From Ruminococcaceae bacterium BL-6 (GTDB lineage: Bacteria; Bacillota; Clostridia; Oscillospirales; Acutalibacteraceae): DNA of 64,000 nucleotides. Made by a program: the position numbers and the translations under genes. Location: positions 62,001-126,000 of the forward strand of contig LR778135.1 of assembly GCA_902810075.1 (NCBI GenBank), given 5' to 3'. Of this stretch, positions 16,558 to 25,867 are shown piece after piece; positions within the stretch are counted from its first letter, which is position 1, and the number at the start of each line of letters is the position of its first letter. Below the pieces are notes generated by a model, which was not told the origin of the DNA, ran no database searches, and saw only the letters and a program-made list of their open reading frames with translations.

Positions 16558-17648
16558 GTTAAGCTTCCCTCCCTTCCCTGCTCCTGGGAGTTCTTCACGA
16601 TCATCTTGTGCTTGTAGGTGTCCAGGAACATCTTTCCCGCAATCAATACGACGATGATCGCCTGAATGATCGAAACGACTTCCGGGGCGACGTCGGACCT
16701 TCTGGACATGATGTCCGCGCCGACGCGCAGGTAAGCGAGGAAGAAGGCCGCGAGCGGGATGAATTTCGGGTTGTTGTTCGCCAGGATGGAAATGAGGATG
16801 CCGTCCCAGCCGTAGCCGGGAAGGGTTGTCCAGGAAAAGCGGGTGTACATTCCCAGCACCTGGGTCGCGCCGCCCATTCCGGCCAGCGCGCCGCCCGCTA
16901 CCTGGGAAAGGATGATGGTGCTGCCGACGCCGATGCCGGAGTACTTTGCAAAATTCTGGTTCTGGCCGGTGATGCGGATGGCATAGCCCCATTTTGTCCG
17001 GTACAGGAACAGATAGGTGACCACGACCATGATAATCGCAAGGAAAATGCCGGCGTGGACCCCGGTCCTCGGAATAATGACGGGGAGACGGACGGAACGC
17101 GGAAAGATGTGGCTTGCGTTGTAGCCTGCGTCCGGGTCGAAAAGCATGTATTGAAGCACATAATTCCCGAGAAATAATGCGACATAGTTCAGCATCAGGG
17201 AGGAAACGACTTCATTTGCCTTCCACTTTACTTTCATGAGCGCGGGAATGACGCAGAGCACCACGCCGAACAGCGCGCCGACGGCAATGGCGGCAGCGGC
17301 GTGGATCCCGGCCGGCATTTTCATGCCGACCGCGATGATGCCGGCCCCCAGGCCGCCCAGGAAGAAGGAGCCCTCCGCCGCCATGTTGAACTGGTTGCAC
17401 TGAAACATGACCGCGATGGAAAGCCCGCCGAACGTGAGGGGAATGAAAAGCTCAAGGACGTTGCCGAAATTCCGCATGGTCAGGATCGGGCCGGCCAAAA
17501 ACCATTTTAAAGCGTTCAAGGGCTGTTTGCTCGCAAACGTAATCAGCAGCAGGGCAACCAGCAGGGAAATTCCGATCGCGGTTGCCACCCTCAGAACTTC
17601 AAACCTGCTCTCTATCGTTTTGCTGGAGTACGATCGTTTATTTTGCAT
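16554..17648 (-). CDS. Nucleoside ABC transporter permease, NupP-like
   Basis: 364 residues, BPD_transp_2 family. Typical segments are LTFGGLSIAVMFQCNQFNMAAEG and RITGQNQNFAKYSGIGVGST. Around eight or nine membrane segments. Its start overlaps the ATPase gene by 11 bases and its stop overlaps the next permease start, indicating tight coupling in the order ATPase, NupP, NupQ, BMP lipoprotein. Confidence 0.93.
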   Translation of the reverse strand: MQNKRSYSSKTIESRFEVLRVATAIGISLLVALLLITFASKQPLNALKWFLAGPILTMRNFGNVLELFIPLTFGGLSIAVMFQCNQFNMAAEGSFFLGGLGAGIIAVGMKMPAGIHAAAAIAVGALFGVVLCVIPALMKVKWKANEVVSSLMLNYVALFLGNYVLQYMLFDPDAGYNASHIFPRSVRLPVIIPRTGVHAGIFLAIIMVVVTYLFLYRTKWGYAIRITGQNQNFAKYSGIGVGSTIILSQVAGGALAGMGGATQVLGMYTRFSWTTLPGYGWDGILISILANNNPKFIPLAAFFLAYLRVGADIMSRRSDVAPEVVSIIQAIIVVLIAGKMFLDTYKHKMIVKNSQEQGREGSLT

Positions 17649-19200
17649 GAATCACATCTCCTATTTGATCGGGCGGCATTTTTTTAACGCCCAGCATATA
17701 TTCGCCCATTTCCTGCTCGCTGAGATTTTTCGTATCGGGGAAATATGCTACGATTTCTCCTTCATACAGAACGATCAGGCTGTCGGAAAGCTCCATGACC
17801 TCGTTCAGATCAGCGGAGATCAGCACAACGGCCGAGCCGCCGTCGCGGAGCTTCACGATCTGCTTGCGCACGAACTCGGTCGCCCCGACGTCGATGCCCC
17901 TTGTCGGCTGGTCGACGAGGATCAGTTCCGGACCGGATGAAAATTCTCTTGCCACGACGACCTTCTGGATGTTCCCGCCCGAAAGCATCCGGATCGGCTG
18001 CTCCCTTCCGTCGCACTTGACAAGGTACTCCTGAATGTCCGTGTCCGCTTCCCCGCTGATCTTCTTTGCCTTCTGAAGTCCGTTCCGGTTATATTCTTTT
18101 TTATAATAGCGGTCGGAGATCAGATTTTCCTCGATGCTGGCGTCGCCCGCGATCCCGAAGGTCATGCGGTCTTCCGGCACATGAGAGGTTTTCAGCTCGC
18201 GGATTTTCCGGATGGAGAGGTTTTGAATCTCCACATTCTTGATTTTTACGCTGCCCTTGGAGTACGGCCTCAAGCCGGTGATGATTTCGGCAAGCTCGCT
18301 CTGGCCGTTTCCTTCGATACCCGCGATCCCGAAAATTTCGCCCTTGCGCACGTCGAAGCTTACGTCGTTCAGCACATTCTTTCCGAATTGGTTGACGGCC
18401 GACAGCCCGCGTATGCTCAGAATCGTCTCTTTTGGCTCCGAGGGGGTTTTCTGAATGTTGAGGACCACGTTGCGCCCCACCATTCTGTCCGAGATATCCT
18501 GCTCGCTCATTTCCTCGACGTTTGCCTCGCCGACCGAACGCCCGTCTCTGAGAATGGTGATTCTGTCGCAGATTTCCTTGATTTCCCTCAGCTTATGGGA
18601 GATGAAGATAATGGTATGCCCCTGCTTTTTCAGCTCTTTCAGCTGCACGAACAGCTCGTCCGTTTCCTGCGGGGTCAGAACCGCCGTAGGTTCATCCAGA
18701 ATCAGGATCTGCGCCCCGCGCAAAAGCGCCTTCAGGATTTCCACCTTCTGCTTCTGGCCGACGGAAAGATCCTTGACATACGCCTTCGGGTCGATATCGA
18801 AATGGTATTTTTCCGCGATGTCCTTTGTCATCTGCAAGGCCCTGGCAAAATCAAAAAGGAACCAGTTTTTCGGCTCGATGCCCATTACCATGTTTTCCGC
18901 AACGGTGAGGGAAGGGGCGAGCATAAAGTGCTGGTGAACCATTCCGATGCCGTATTTGATTGCGCTGGAAGGATTGCTGATTTTCACTTCCTGCCCGTTG
19001 AGCAGGATCCTGCCCGTATCGGGGGACTCGATGCCGAAAAGGATTTTCATCAGCGTGCTTTTCCCGGCGCCGTTTTCGCCGACCAAAGCATGAATTTCTC
19101 CTTTCCGAACGGAAAAATCGACGTTTTTATTTGCGACAAATCCGTTTGGATAGACCTTCGTGATGTTCTCCATCACTAAAACATTGTCCGCGTCTGCCAT
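17638..19200 (-). CDS. Nucleoside ABC transporter ATPase, NupO-like (two ABC domains)
   Basis: 520 residues containing two ABC cassettes in tandem. The first has Walker A GENGAGKSTLMK, signature LSVGQKQKVEILKAL and Walker B ILILDEPTAVL. The second has the degenerate P-loop IEGNGQSELAE, signature MLSGGNIQKVVVARE and ILVDQPTRGIDVGAT. This pattern of one canonical and one degenerate site is characteristic of the sugar/nucleoside (CUT2) group. First transporter gene after the kinase pair. Confidence 0.94.
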   Translation of the reverse strand: MADADNVLVMENITKVYPNGFVANKNVDFSVRKGEIHALVGENGAGKSTLMKILFGIESPDTGRILLNGQEVKISNPSSAIKYGIGMVHQHFMLAPSLTVAENMVMGIEPKNWFLFDFARALQMTKDIAEKYHFDIDPKAYVKDLSVGQKQKVEILKALLRGAQILILDEPTAVLTPQETDELFVQLKELKKQGHTIIFISHKLREIKEICDRITILRDGRSVGEANVEEMSEQDISDRMVGRNVVLNIQKTPSEPKETILSIRGLSAVNQFGKNVLNDVSFDVRKGEIFGIAGIEGNGQSELAEIITGLRPYSKGSVKIKNVEIQNLSIRKIRELKTSHVPEDRMTFGIAGDASIEENLISDRYYKKEYNRNGLQKAKKISGEADTDIQEYLVKCDGREQPIRMLSGGNIQKVVVAREFSSGPELILVDQPTRGIDVGATEFVRKQIVKLRDGGSAVVLISADLNEVMELSDSLIVLYEGEIVAYFPDTKNLSEQEMGEYMLGVKKMPPDQIGDVIHAK

Positions 19201-19355
19201 TTCAGTAGCACTCCATTCTTAAAATGAAATAGCGATCAATCGTACTGGAAAGCCCTCTTCCGGGAATTCTGATCCGGTTCTATCTTTCCCCGGGCCTTCC
19301 ATTTATCAGATGCATGATTCCTCATGGACGTTTCGTCTGATTGTTCCAATGAGGC

Positions 19356-20279
19356 TTAGGAAAGAATGGGCTCATCCGTTTTTTCAGATGCCTTTCGGGC
19401 GTATTCGGAAACCTCTTCCGAAAAGGGGATCGACGGGGACGCTCCCTTTTTGGTTACGGAGATGCCGCTGGCGACGGAAGCGACCCGCAGCGCTTCCGGG
19501 GGGCTGCCGCTTCCGGACAGCTCGTGCAGAAAATACCCGGTAAAAGTATCCCCGGCCGCGGTCGTGTCGACCGCGACACATTTCAGCGCCTGCGAATCAT
19601 ACTTTTCCCCTTTTGCGCCGATAAACAGGGAGCCGCTCTCCCCTTTCGTCAGGACGACCGATGTGTTGGGAAATTTTGATCTTAAAACGCGCCGGATGTC
19701 CTCTTCCCGGTCCGACCCGAAAAGCGCGGCGCTCTCCACCTCGTTGACCAGCAGGAGGTCGGCCTTCGTCATATCATATGTCTGAATCGCCTCGTTCAAG
19801 GGCGACGGGTTAAAGGCGATTTTAAGCCCCTTGCGGCTCGCCGCCTCGATGGCATAGCCGACGCAGGAGATTTCATTCTGAAGAACGATCAGGTCGCCCG
19901 CCGAAAAATGAGAGAGGACTTCGTCAATATAGGCTTCCGTGACCTCGGCGTTCGACCCGGGGACCACAATGATGCAGTTCTGTCCCTTTTGATCCACCTG
20001 GATCACGGCGTGCCCGTTCGCGGAGCCGGATCTTCTGACGAAGTCGGTCCGGATTTTATCCGCGTGAAGGGCATCCAGAAGCATTTCCCCGTCGCTTCCG
20101 ATCACCCCGGCGAAGAAGACCTCGCTTCCGGCGCGGGCCAGGGCGACGGCCTGGTTGAAGCCTTTTCCGCCGCAGTAGGATTCATATTTCCGTGCGGTGA
20201 TCGTTTCCATGGGCCTGACAAGGTTTGAAACCCGGTAGGTTCTGTCGATGTTAAGTGATCCGAGTACAAGTTTTTTCAT
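19356..20279 (-). CDS. PfkB-family carbohydrate kinase (ribokinase-like)
   Basis: 307 residues. The N-terminal GSLNIDRTYRV and YESYCGGKGFNQAVALARAG match the ribokinase substrate-binding signature; DTTAAGDTFTGYF near residue 250 is the anion-hole and catalytic-Asp motif (GAGD, here AAGD). It phosphorylates a sugar at the expense of ATP, most simply the ribose freed by the nucleoside hydrolases. Its ATG overlaps the stop of the LacI-PfkB fusion gene (ATGA). A 155-base gap without obvious features precedes the transporter ATPase. Confidence 0.88.
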   Translation of the reverse strand: MKKLVLGSLNIDRTYRVSNLVRPMETITARKYESYCGGKGFNQAVALARAGSEVFFAGVIGSDGEMLLDALHADKIRTDFVRRSGSANGHAVIQVDQKGQNCIIVVPGSNAEVTEAYIDEVLSHFSAGDLIVLQNEISCVGYAIEAASRKGLKIAFNPSPLNEAIQTYDMTKADLLLVNEVESAALFGSDREEDIRRVLRSKFPNTSVVLTKGESGSLFIGAKGEKYDSQALKCVAVDTTAAGDTFTGYFLHELSGSGSPPEALRVASVASGISVTKKGASPSIPFSEEVSEYARKASEKTDEPILS

Positions 20280-22171
20280 TCCGCGATTCTCCCAAAGTCA
20301 TTCTGATGTTCAAAGTAATACAGTTCCAGCGTTTCCCTGCCGACCAAAGCGGGCGGAACCCCGTACCTTGTTGTTGAAAGCCCCGCCGCGCAGGTCGCAA
20401 GCTTGACCGCTTCCTCGATCGGCTTGCCCATGGAAAGGTAAAAGGCAAGCGCCGAAATAAACGCATCGGCTGCGCCGGTCGTATCGATCGGAGAGATGCG
20501 TGCGGCCGGGAAGTACTTCTCCCGCCCGTCATCCTGAAGGAAACAGCCGTTTTCCCCCAGAGTGATGATGACGGTTTTTGCTCCCTGTTTTCTGAAAATC
20601 TTCGCTTTTTCCTCGAAAGAAGCGATATCGGGGAGCAGCTCGTCCGCCTCCTTTTCATTCGGGATGAGGATGTCCGTGCTCCGGACCAGCTCCGGGAGCA
20701 GAGACGTCACGGCGCAGGGCTTGAGGATGACCTTTGCATGGTGCTTATGCGCGATTTTCGCCGCGTGCAGAACCAGATCCTGATCCATTTCAGTCTGTAA
20801 CAGACAGTAGTCGGCATTTTCGAACAGGCTTTCGTATTGATCGATATCCTTTACCGTCAGCGCCGCGTTGGCGCCGTCGAACACCGCGATATTGCTCTCC
20901 GCGTTTTTTTGGATGAAGATATAAGCATGCCCGGTGGAGATGTCGTCATGCAGAGTAACGCTGTCCGTGCGTACGGAATTTGATTTGAGACATTCGAACA
21001 TCTGCCGGCCGTCGTAATCCCTGCCCAGGGAAGAGATCAATGCCGCCGACGCGCCGAGCCTGGAAACGCCGAGCGCCTGATTCAGGCCCTTTCCTCCGGG
21101 CATGGTCATCCGCTGCCGGATGCTGACCGTTTCCCCCGGCTCCGGCTGTTTGTCGACGAGCATCAGCGTGTCCACGTTGACCGTGCCCATAATCACGAAA
21201 TGGCTGCGTTTGATTTTTTTCGGGGGCACGATGCTGTCGGGGCGGGAGATTCGGTAGTCCTTTTTGAAAACGGAGCCGTTTGCCTTTCCCGATTCGATCG
21301 TGTCGATCAGCTTGTCCGTCGCAAATTTGCCAAGCTCTTCAAAAGGCCTTGTGATCGACGAAATCTGTATTCCGGCGATCTTGACGTCGTCGGCGTCGAT
21401 ACCGACGACTGAAATGTCTTCCGGCACCCTGATGTTCAGGTACTCCGCCATGGTGCTCATTTTGTTGATCGCCGCGCAGTCGAAGCAGATGACCCCCGTC
21501 TTCCCCTGAAGCCATATGGAATCGCACGACTCCACCAGGCGCCAGACGGAGTCGTTGTCCGTGGGGATCCGGTGATCGAAGAGGCACCTGCGGATTCCCT
21601 CCACAAAAGCCCTTGCGGCATAGTCCCTGCGGGAGGAAAGGCAGCCGATGCATTTGTGCCCCTGATCGGCCAGGCTTTTTGCGGCGGCGTAACCCATCTC
21701 CTCATATGAAAAGTAGGTATTGAACGCGGATGGCCTTTCTTCGCTGTTCAGAATCGAAATTTTCAGGGAGGACGAAAGGGCATCGTCCAAAAGGGCTGCG
21801 TTTGAGTAGCGCTCTTTATTCCAGATCATGCCGTCGACATGGTGCGCCAAAAGCATCTTGAAGTTCTGGGCTTCCTCTTCCGCCGACGAGGAGGTGCAGA
21901 CGATCGTGCTGTACCCTCTGGCCCTCGCCCGCTTGACGATGCCGATCAGGAAATTATAGTTGGCCGATTTCCCGATCAATATCCCGAGAATCAGCGACGG
22001 CCTCAGGTCCCCGGCGGACCTGTCCATATAGGGCGAATAGTGGTATTGCTTTACGATGTCGAGAATCCGTTCCCTGGTTTCAGAGCTGATGTTATCGTCT
22101 TTTTTATTGATGACCTTTGATACGGTTGAGATAGAAACATTCGCTAATTCGGCGATTTCTTTTAGCGTCAC
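20276..22171 (-). CDS. LacI-type regulator fused to a PfkB-family kinase
   Basis: 631 residues. Residues 1-50 are a LacI HTH (MTLKEIAELANVSISTVSKV), about 60-325 a periplasmic-binding-like sensor domain (LILGILIGKSANYNFLIGIV ... VVGIDADDVKIAGIQISSITRPFEELG). From about 338 to the end lies a complete ribokinase-like domain (VIMGTVNVDTLMLVDKQPEP, MPGGKGLNQALGVSRLGA, DTTGAADAF with catalytic Asp569). One frame and no linker break: a genuine fusion. It could sense the sugar through either domain and link repression to phosphorylation. First gene of the nucleoside operon and its likely regulator. Confidence 0.92.
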   Translation of the reverse strand: MTLKEIAELANVSISTVSKVINKKDDNISSETRERILDIVKQYHYSPYMDRSAGDLRPSLILGILIGKSANYNFLIGIVKRARARGYSTIVCTSSSAEEEAQNFKMLLAHHVDGMIWNKERYSNAALLDDALSSSLKISILNSEERPSAFNTYFSYEEMGYAAAKSLADQGHKCIGCLSSRRDYAARAFVEGIRRCLFDHRIPTDNDSVWRLVESCDSIWLQGKTGVICFDCAAINKMSTMAEYLNIRVPEDISVVGIDADDVKIAGIQISSITRPFEELGKFATDKLIDTIESGKANGSVFKKDYRISRPDSIVPPKKIKRSHFVIMGTVNVDTLMLVDKQPEPGETVSIRQRMTMPGGKGLNQALGVSRLGASAALISSLGRDYDGRQMFECLKSNSVRTDSVTLHDDISTGHAYIFIQKNAESNIAVFDGANAALTVKDIDQYESLFENADYCLLQTEMDQDLVLHAAKIAHKHHAKVILKPCAVTSLLPELVRSTDILIPNEKEADELLPDIASFEEKAKIFRKQGAKTVIITLGENGCFLQDDGREKYFPAARISPIDTTGAADAFISALAFYLSMGKPIEEAVKLATCAAGLSTTRYGVPPALVGRETLELYYFEHQNDFGRIAE

Positions 22172-22226
22172 GTGTTTTTATCCCCCTTCGATTCCCGGAA
22201 ATCTACAATTTCTATAGAAAAAGAAG

Positions 22227-22279
22227 TTTCCGAAAATATTTTCTTATCCAAGTTAACCACTTTCATTAAAATTTGTCAA
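22227..22279 (-). promoter_or_regulatory. Promoter and possible operator of the nucleoside operon
   Basis: On the minus strand a perfect TTGACA (22279-22274) is followed after 17 bases by TTAACT (22256-22251). Just downstream the odd-centred dyad TTTC-C-GAAA at 22227-22235 resembles a LacI-family half-site pair and would block the early transcript, consistent with autoregulation by the fusion protein. Confidence 0.6.
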
Positions 22280-22421
22280 CCGTTATTATGCTGTTATCTT
22301 TACGGATATTTTGTGCAGATCAACAAATATTTCTTTCCGGGCATTTTTCTTAACATAATAATCGTTTGCGCTTTCACTTTTCATGCAACAGCGGATGCGA
22401 TAAACAAAGCCGGATTTTTTT

Positions 22422-22494
22422 GAAAAAAAGAAAACCTCCTCTTGCTGAACAGATACGGGCCTGTCACCCGCATGAAAAAGCAAAAGAAGGTTTT
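22422..22494 (-). terminator. Terminator of the amino-sugar operon
   Basis: On the minus strand AAAACCTTCTTTTGCT and AGCAAGAGGAGGTTTT pair over 16 bp with two wobbles around a ~32-base loop, followed by CTTTTTTT. It lies about 75 bases after nagA. The rest of 22280-22566 holds no gene I can support. Confidence 0.72.
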
Positions 22495-22566
22495 GCCAGG
22501 AAAGACAGATGCCGATCCTTTGAAATGAAGCCGCCGGTAAGGCGGTTCTCCGCCAAGACGGCATCC

Positions 22567-23745
22567 CTACCCTTTTAACACATTTCCCCGCACCATGACC
22601 ATGCTGACGTGGATGCTGTCGTCGAACAGCAGCAGGTCGGCGTCCTTGCCCTGCGCCACGCTGCCCTTGCCTTTGTCGATCTTCAGCAGCTTTGCCGGGT
22701 TGAGCGTGATCATTTTGACCACCTCGTGGAGCGGGGCCTGCGTCATTTTCCACATCGTGCGGACCAGCCGGTCGCTGGTGGCGACGCTCCCGGCGAATGC
22801 GGTGCGGTCCGGCAGCTTCGCCACCCCATCCTCCACGATGGTCGGCAGGCCGCTTTCGCGGTTCCCGAGAACGTATTCGCCGTCCGGCATCCCGGCCGCC
22901 CGCATCGAATCCGTCACAAGGCAGATCTTTTCCGGGCCCTTTATTTTGTAGATCAGCTTCAGCAGCTCTTTCGGAAGATGCCTGCCGTCCGCGATGACCT
23001 CCACGAACAAATCGTCCAGAAGGTACCCCGCCTCGATGGCGCCGGCCACGCGATAGGCGTTTACGCGCCTTACGCCCGACATGCCGGAATAAAAGTGGGC
23101 CAGGGCGGAAATCCCGTTTTCATACGCGCGGAACACCTGTTCGCAGGTGGCGTTGGAATGCGCGAGGGAACTGACGATGCCGTTCTCCCGCAAAAATTTC
23201 AGAAAGGCGTCGGAGCCTTCCAGCTCCACCGCAAAGGACCAGCGGATCACCCGGTCGGTACGGCGTACGACCTCCCGGTATTCGGCCGGGTCGGGCGCGC
23301 GCAGGTACTTGGGGTCCTGGGCGCCGCGCTGCTCGTAGGCGAAATACGGCCCCTCCAGGTGCAGGCCCAGAATGTTCGGCATATCGGCGCGCTGCAGCTC
23401 CACCCGGTTGAACAGTTCCACAAAGCCCAGCAGGGATTCGGAGGTGCTGGTGATCGTGGTGGGCACGATGGACGTGGTGCCGTGCTCCATATGGGCGCGG
23501 CACGCGGTGTAAACGGCGTTCAGGCTGCCGTCCATAAAATCGGCGCCGCCGGCCCCGTGGGTGTGGATGTCGATAAATCCGGGCGACAGGTATCGGTTCC
23601 CGGCGTCTATGATCCGGTCGGCGCCCGCATCGGGGGCTTCGCCGAACCAAACGTTCCGGATCTTTCCGCCCGAAACAAGCACGCTGCCCGGGGAAATGCC
23701 GGTCGGGGTGATGATGCGCGCGTTTTTGATGAGAGTGGTACTCAT
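22567..23745 (-). CDS. nagA: N-acetylglucosamine-6-phosphate deacetylase
   Basis: 392 residues, normal NagA length. The amidohydrolase metal site is visible: GFIDIHTHGAGGADFMDG, LHLEGPYFAYEQRGAQDP, SLAHSNATCEQ, and LVTDSMRAAGMPDGEY with the catalytic Asp. It converts GlcNAc-6-P to glucosamine-6-P and acetate, the step before NagB, which is encoded in the same operon. It is the last gene of the operon, after the SIS protein. Confidence 0.94.
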   Translation of the reverse strand: MSTTLIKNARIITPTGISPGSVLVSGGKIRNVWFGEAPDAGADRIIDAGNRYLSPGFIDIHTHGAGGADFMDGSLNAVYTACRAHMEHGTTSIVPTTITSTSESLLGFVELFNRVELQRADMPNILGLHLEGPYFAYEQRGAQDPKYLRAPDPAEYREVVRRTDRVIRWSFAVELEGSDAFLKFLRENGIVSSLAHSNATCEQVFRAYENGISALAHFYSGMSGVRRVNAYRVAGAIEAGYLLDDLFVEVIADGRHLPKELLKLIYKIKGPEKICLVTDSMRAAGMPDGEYVLGNRESGLPTIVEDGVAKLPDRTAFAGSVATSDRLVRTMWKMTQAPLHEVVKMITLNPAKLLKIDKGKGSVAQGKDADLLLFDDSIHVSMVMVRGNVLKG

Positions 23746-23763
23746 ATCGAGCCTCTTTTTTTC

Positions 23764-24525
23764 TTACAGGCAGCGGATCCTGTCGCGGAAGCGCTGCATG
23801 AAGCGGTTGTTCCATTCGTCGCCGCCGGGCGCGTTGCCGCTCATCCACACGGGGGGCTTGATGCCTTCGTTGTTCAAGATGTTGATGGTTTCGATCACCA
23901 TGCTGTTGAGCACGTAGGCGTTTGCGAAGGTGCTCAGCGCGCCGATCTTCTGTTCAAAGCCCGGCAGTTCGATGACGGCGTCGCCCAGCGGCACCTTGCA
24001 GTCCACCGTGTAGTCCACGATTTCGTGCAGGTTCTTTTTGGACGGGTGCCTTGCCACATGGTCTTTCGGGCAGCTGTTGGCGTGCTCGTGGGAGCTGACG
24101 CCGATGACGGCCGCTCCGTTCTCCTTTGCCTGCAGGGCGGCGTCGATCGTGGCGGCGTTGATGCCGTAGGCGTTGACGACGATCAGCAGGTCCCCCTTGC
24201 CGATGCGGTAATCGTTGACAACGATGCGCCCGTAGCCGGGCAGGCGCTCCGTCTGCATGGATTTCAGCGCGCCCGCGCTGAGCATGGTCTCCTGGTTGAG
24301 CATCGCGCTGACGTGCATCAGCCCGCCGGCGCGGAAGAAAATCTCCATGGCGGCCAGGTTGGAATGCCCGCCCGGCCCGAAGATATAGATCAGCCTGTCT
24401 TTTTTGATCTGCTCCGCCATCGCGTGGGCCGCGGCCAGAATATGCTCCTTTTCCTCGTCGTGGATCTTCTGAAGGATGCCGGACACCTTCGTCAGGTATA
24501 AATCCATCACAGTGCCTTCCTGCAT
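23764..24525 (-). CDS. SIS-domain protein, UPF0309-like
   Basis: 253 residues. A sugar-isomerase (SIS) fold is indicated by RLIYIFGPGGHSNLAAMEIFFRAGG and GKGDLLIVVNAYGINAATIDAALQAKENGAAVIGVSSHEHA. Proteins of this family occur in amino-sugar loci and may isomerise or bind a phosphorylated aminosugar; the enzymatic role is not established. AAGGAGG precedes the chosen start. It is translated 18 bases before nagA, with the ceramidase-like gene 15 bases upstream. Confidence 0.85.
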   Translation of the reverse strand: MQEGTVMDLYLTKVSGILQKIHDEEKEHILAAAHAMAEQIKKDRLIYIFGPGGHSNLAAMEIFFRAGGLMHVSAMLNQETMLSAGALKSMQTERLPGYGRIVVNDYRIGKGDLLIVVNAYGINAATIDAALQAKENGAAVIGVSSHEHANSCPKDHVARHPSKKNLHEIVDYTVDCKVPLGDAVIELPGFEQKIGALSTFANAYVLNSMVIETINILNNEGIKPPVWMSGNAPGGDEWNNRFMQRFRDRIRCL

Positions 24526-24540
24526 GATGAAGTCCTCCTT

Positions 24541-25800
24541 TTAAAATGAATTGATGTCAACGGAACGGATGGCCTTTTTGATCAGGGGCTCGATTTCCTG
24601 CCTGTATGTGCCGGCCAGAGCAAAATACAGGGCCGATTCCTTCGGCTCGTACCCGCCGTGCGCAATCTGTCCGGCGGTGCACAGGTAGCCGATCATCCCG
24701 TTTGTGTAGGCGATGCAGACCGCCCCGGGCCGGACGCCGCGGGCAAAAGCGGCATATTCCTGAGCCACTTCCGCGTTAAACGTATAAAAACACATTTCCG
24801 GGCCGTACCGGATACAGGAGACCTCCAGCTCTTCAAAAGCCCGGTTGCCGCTGTCCCAGACGGCCTGGGCCCATTCCCGTTCCACGCCCTGCGCGGTTTT
24901 CAGGCGGGCCCGCAGCTCCTCTTTGGACAATACCCCCTCCAGCGGCAGGGACGCCGTCGTGCGGCTGGTGCGCAGGCAGGGCTGAACCGCCTTTCCAGGC
25001 TGCTCCAGCAGGGCCTTGCACTGGCGGTGGAAATTTTCGGCGAACAGCAGCACTTTCTCGTGATCCACGGCGACAAAGCGGTCGCCCAGCACGCTGTTGG
25101 GCCGCAGGTCCGCGGTGCAGCCCTGTAAAAACAGCGAGACGCTGTCCGGGAAATCGCCGTCCAGCATGCGCAGGGCGACGCCGGGGTAATCCGGCGAAAC
25201 CGCGTTCTGGTCGGAAAGGTTCGCGTGGCAGGGATAATGCACCATGCAGCCCTTCAGGCTGCCGTCCGGCCGCCGGAAAGCGAAAATGGTCAGCGTATGG
25301 TCCGCGGGCACCCGGTAATTGGGGCGCATGAGGACGCCGCTGTCCGAGACCACGCGCCGGTAGACGTTCAAAGCGCAGGTGCCGTCGTGTCGGAAAACGT
25401 TTACCGGCTCCAGATTTTCCTGCGAGAGCTTTACGCCCTGCTCCACCCGCTGCATCAGGAAATCCGCATACCCGGGGCTGAATTCCTCCAGCGAGGGAGT
25501 GAACCGGCCGCCGGTCGGCGGGCCGGAGTGATTGTGGGAGGCGACAAAGAAAATATTCTCAATGGGGATCGCGTACCGGGCCGAAAGCATTTCTCTCGCG
25601 GCGTTTACAAAGCCGCCGCTCCACCACAAAAGGTCCGCATAGACGAACAGGATCGTTCCTTCCCGGCTCCGGTGGAGATGGACGCGCAGAAAAATGTCTT
25701 CGTTCACCCGCTCGAAAGGGGTTTTGCGCGTGGCATAGCCGCACAGGCGCAAGGGCATGGGCGGCGTGATCGCCAGCTTTGCGGTGCCAAGCTGCATCAT
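24541..25800 (-). CDS. Neutral ceramidase-like metallohydrolase (cytoplasmic)
   Basis: About 419 residues from ATG 25800, chosen for the GAGGAGGAACC ribosome site; a longer frame to 25839 lacks one. VYADLLWWSGGFVNAAREML and FFVASHNHSGPPTGGRFTP match the N-terminal domain of neutral/alkaline ceramidases, including the SHNHSGP zinc-site segment; CMVHYPCHANL and SLFLQGCTADLRPN are also family-like. There is no signal peptide, unlike secreted ceramidases. In an amino-sugar operon an amidase acting on an N-acyl sugar or glycoside is more likely than ceramide cleavage; this is inference. Confidence 0.78.
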   Translation of the reverse strand: MMQLGTAKLAITPPMPLRLCGYATRKTPFERVNEDIFLRVHLHRSREGTILFVYADLLWWSGGFVNAAREMLSARYAIPIENIFFVASHNHSGPPTGGRFTPSLEEFSPGYADFLMQRVEQGVKLSQENLEPVNVFRHDGTCALNVYRRVVSDSGVLMRPNYRVPADHTLTIFAFRRPDGSLKGCMVHYPCHANLSDQNAVSPDYPGVALRMLDGDFPDSVSLFLQGCTADLRPNSVLGDRFVAVDHEKVLLFAENFHRQCKALLEQPGKAVQPCLRTSRTTASLPLEGVLSKEELRARLKTAQGVEREWAQAVWDSGNRAFEELEVSCIRYGPEMCFYTFNAEVAQEYAAFARGVRPGAVCIAYTNGMIGYLCTAGQIAHGGYEPKESALYFALAGTYRQEIEPLIKKAIRSVDINSF

Positions 25801-25867
25801 AGGGGTTCCTCCTCGCGTGCCGGAAACGGAAACCGCCAAGTGGATGATTCGGCGGCTCTGATTCCTT

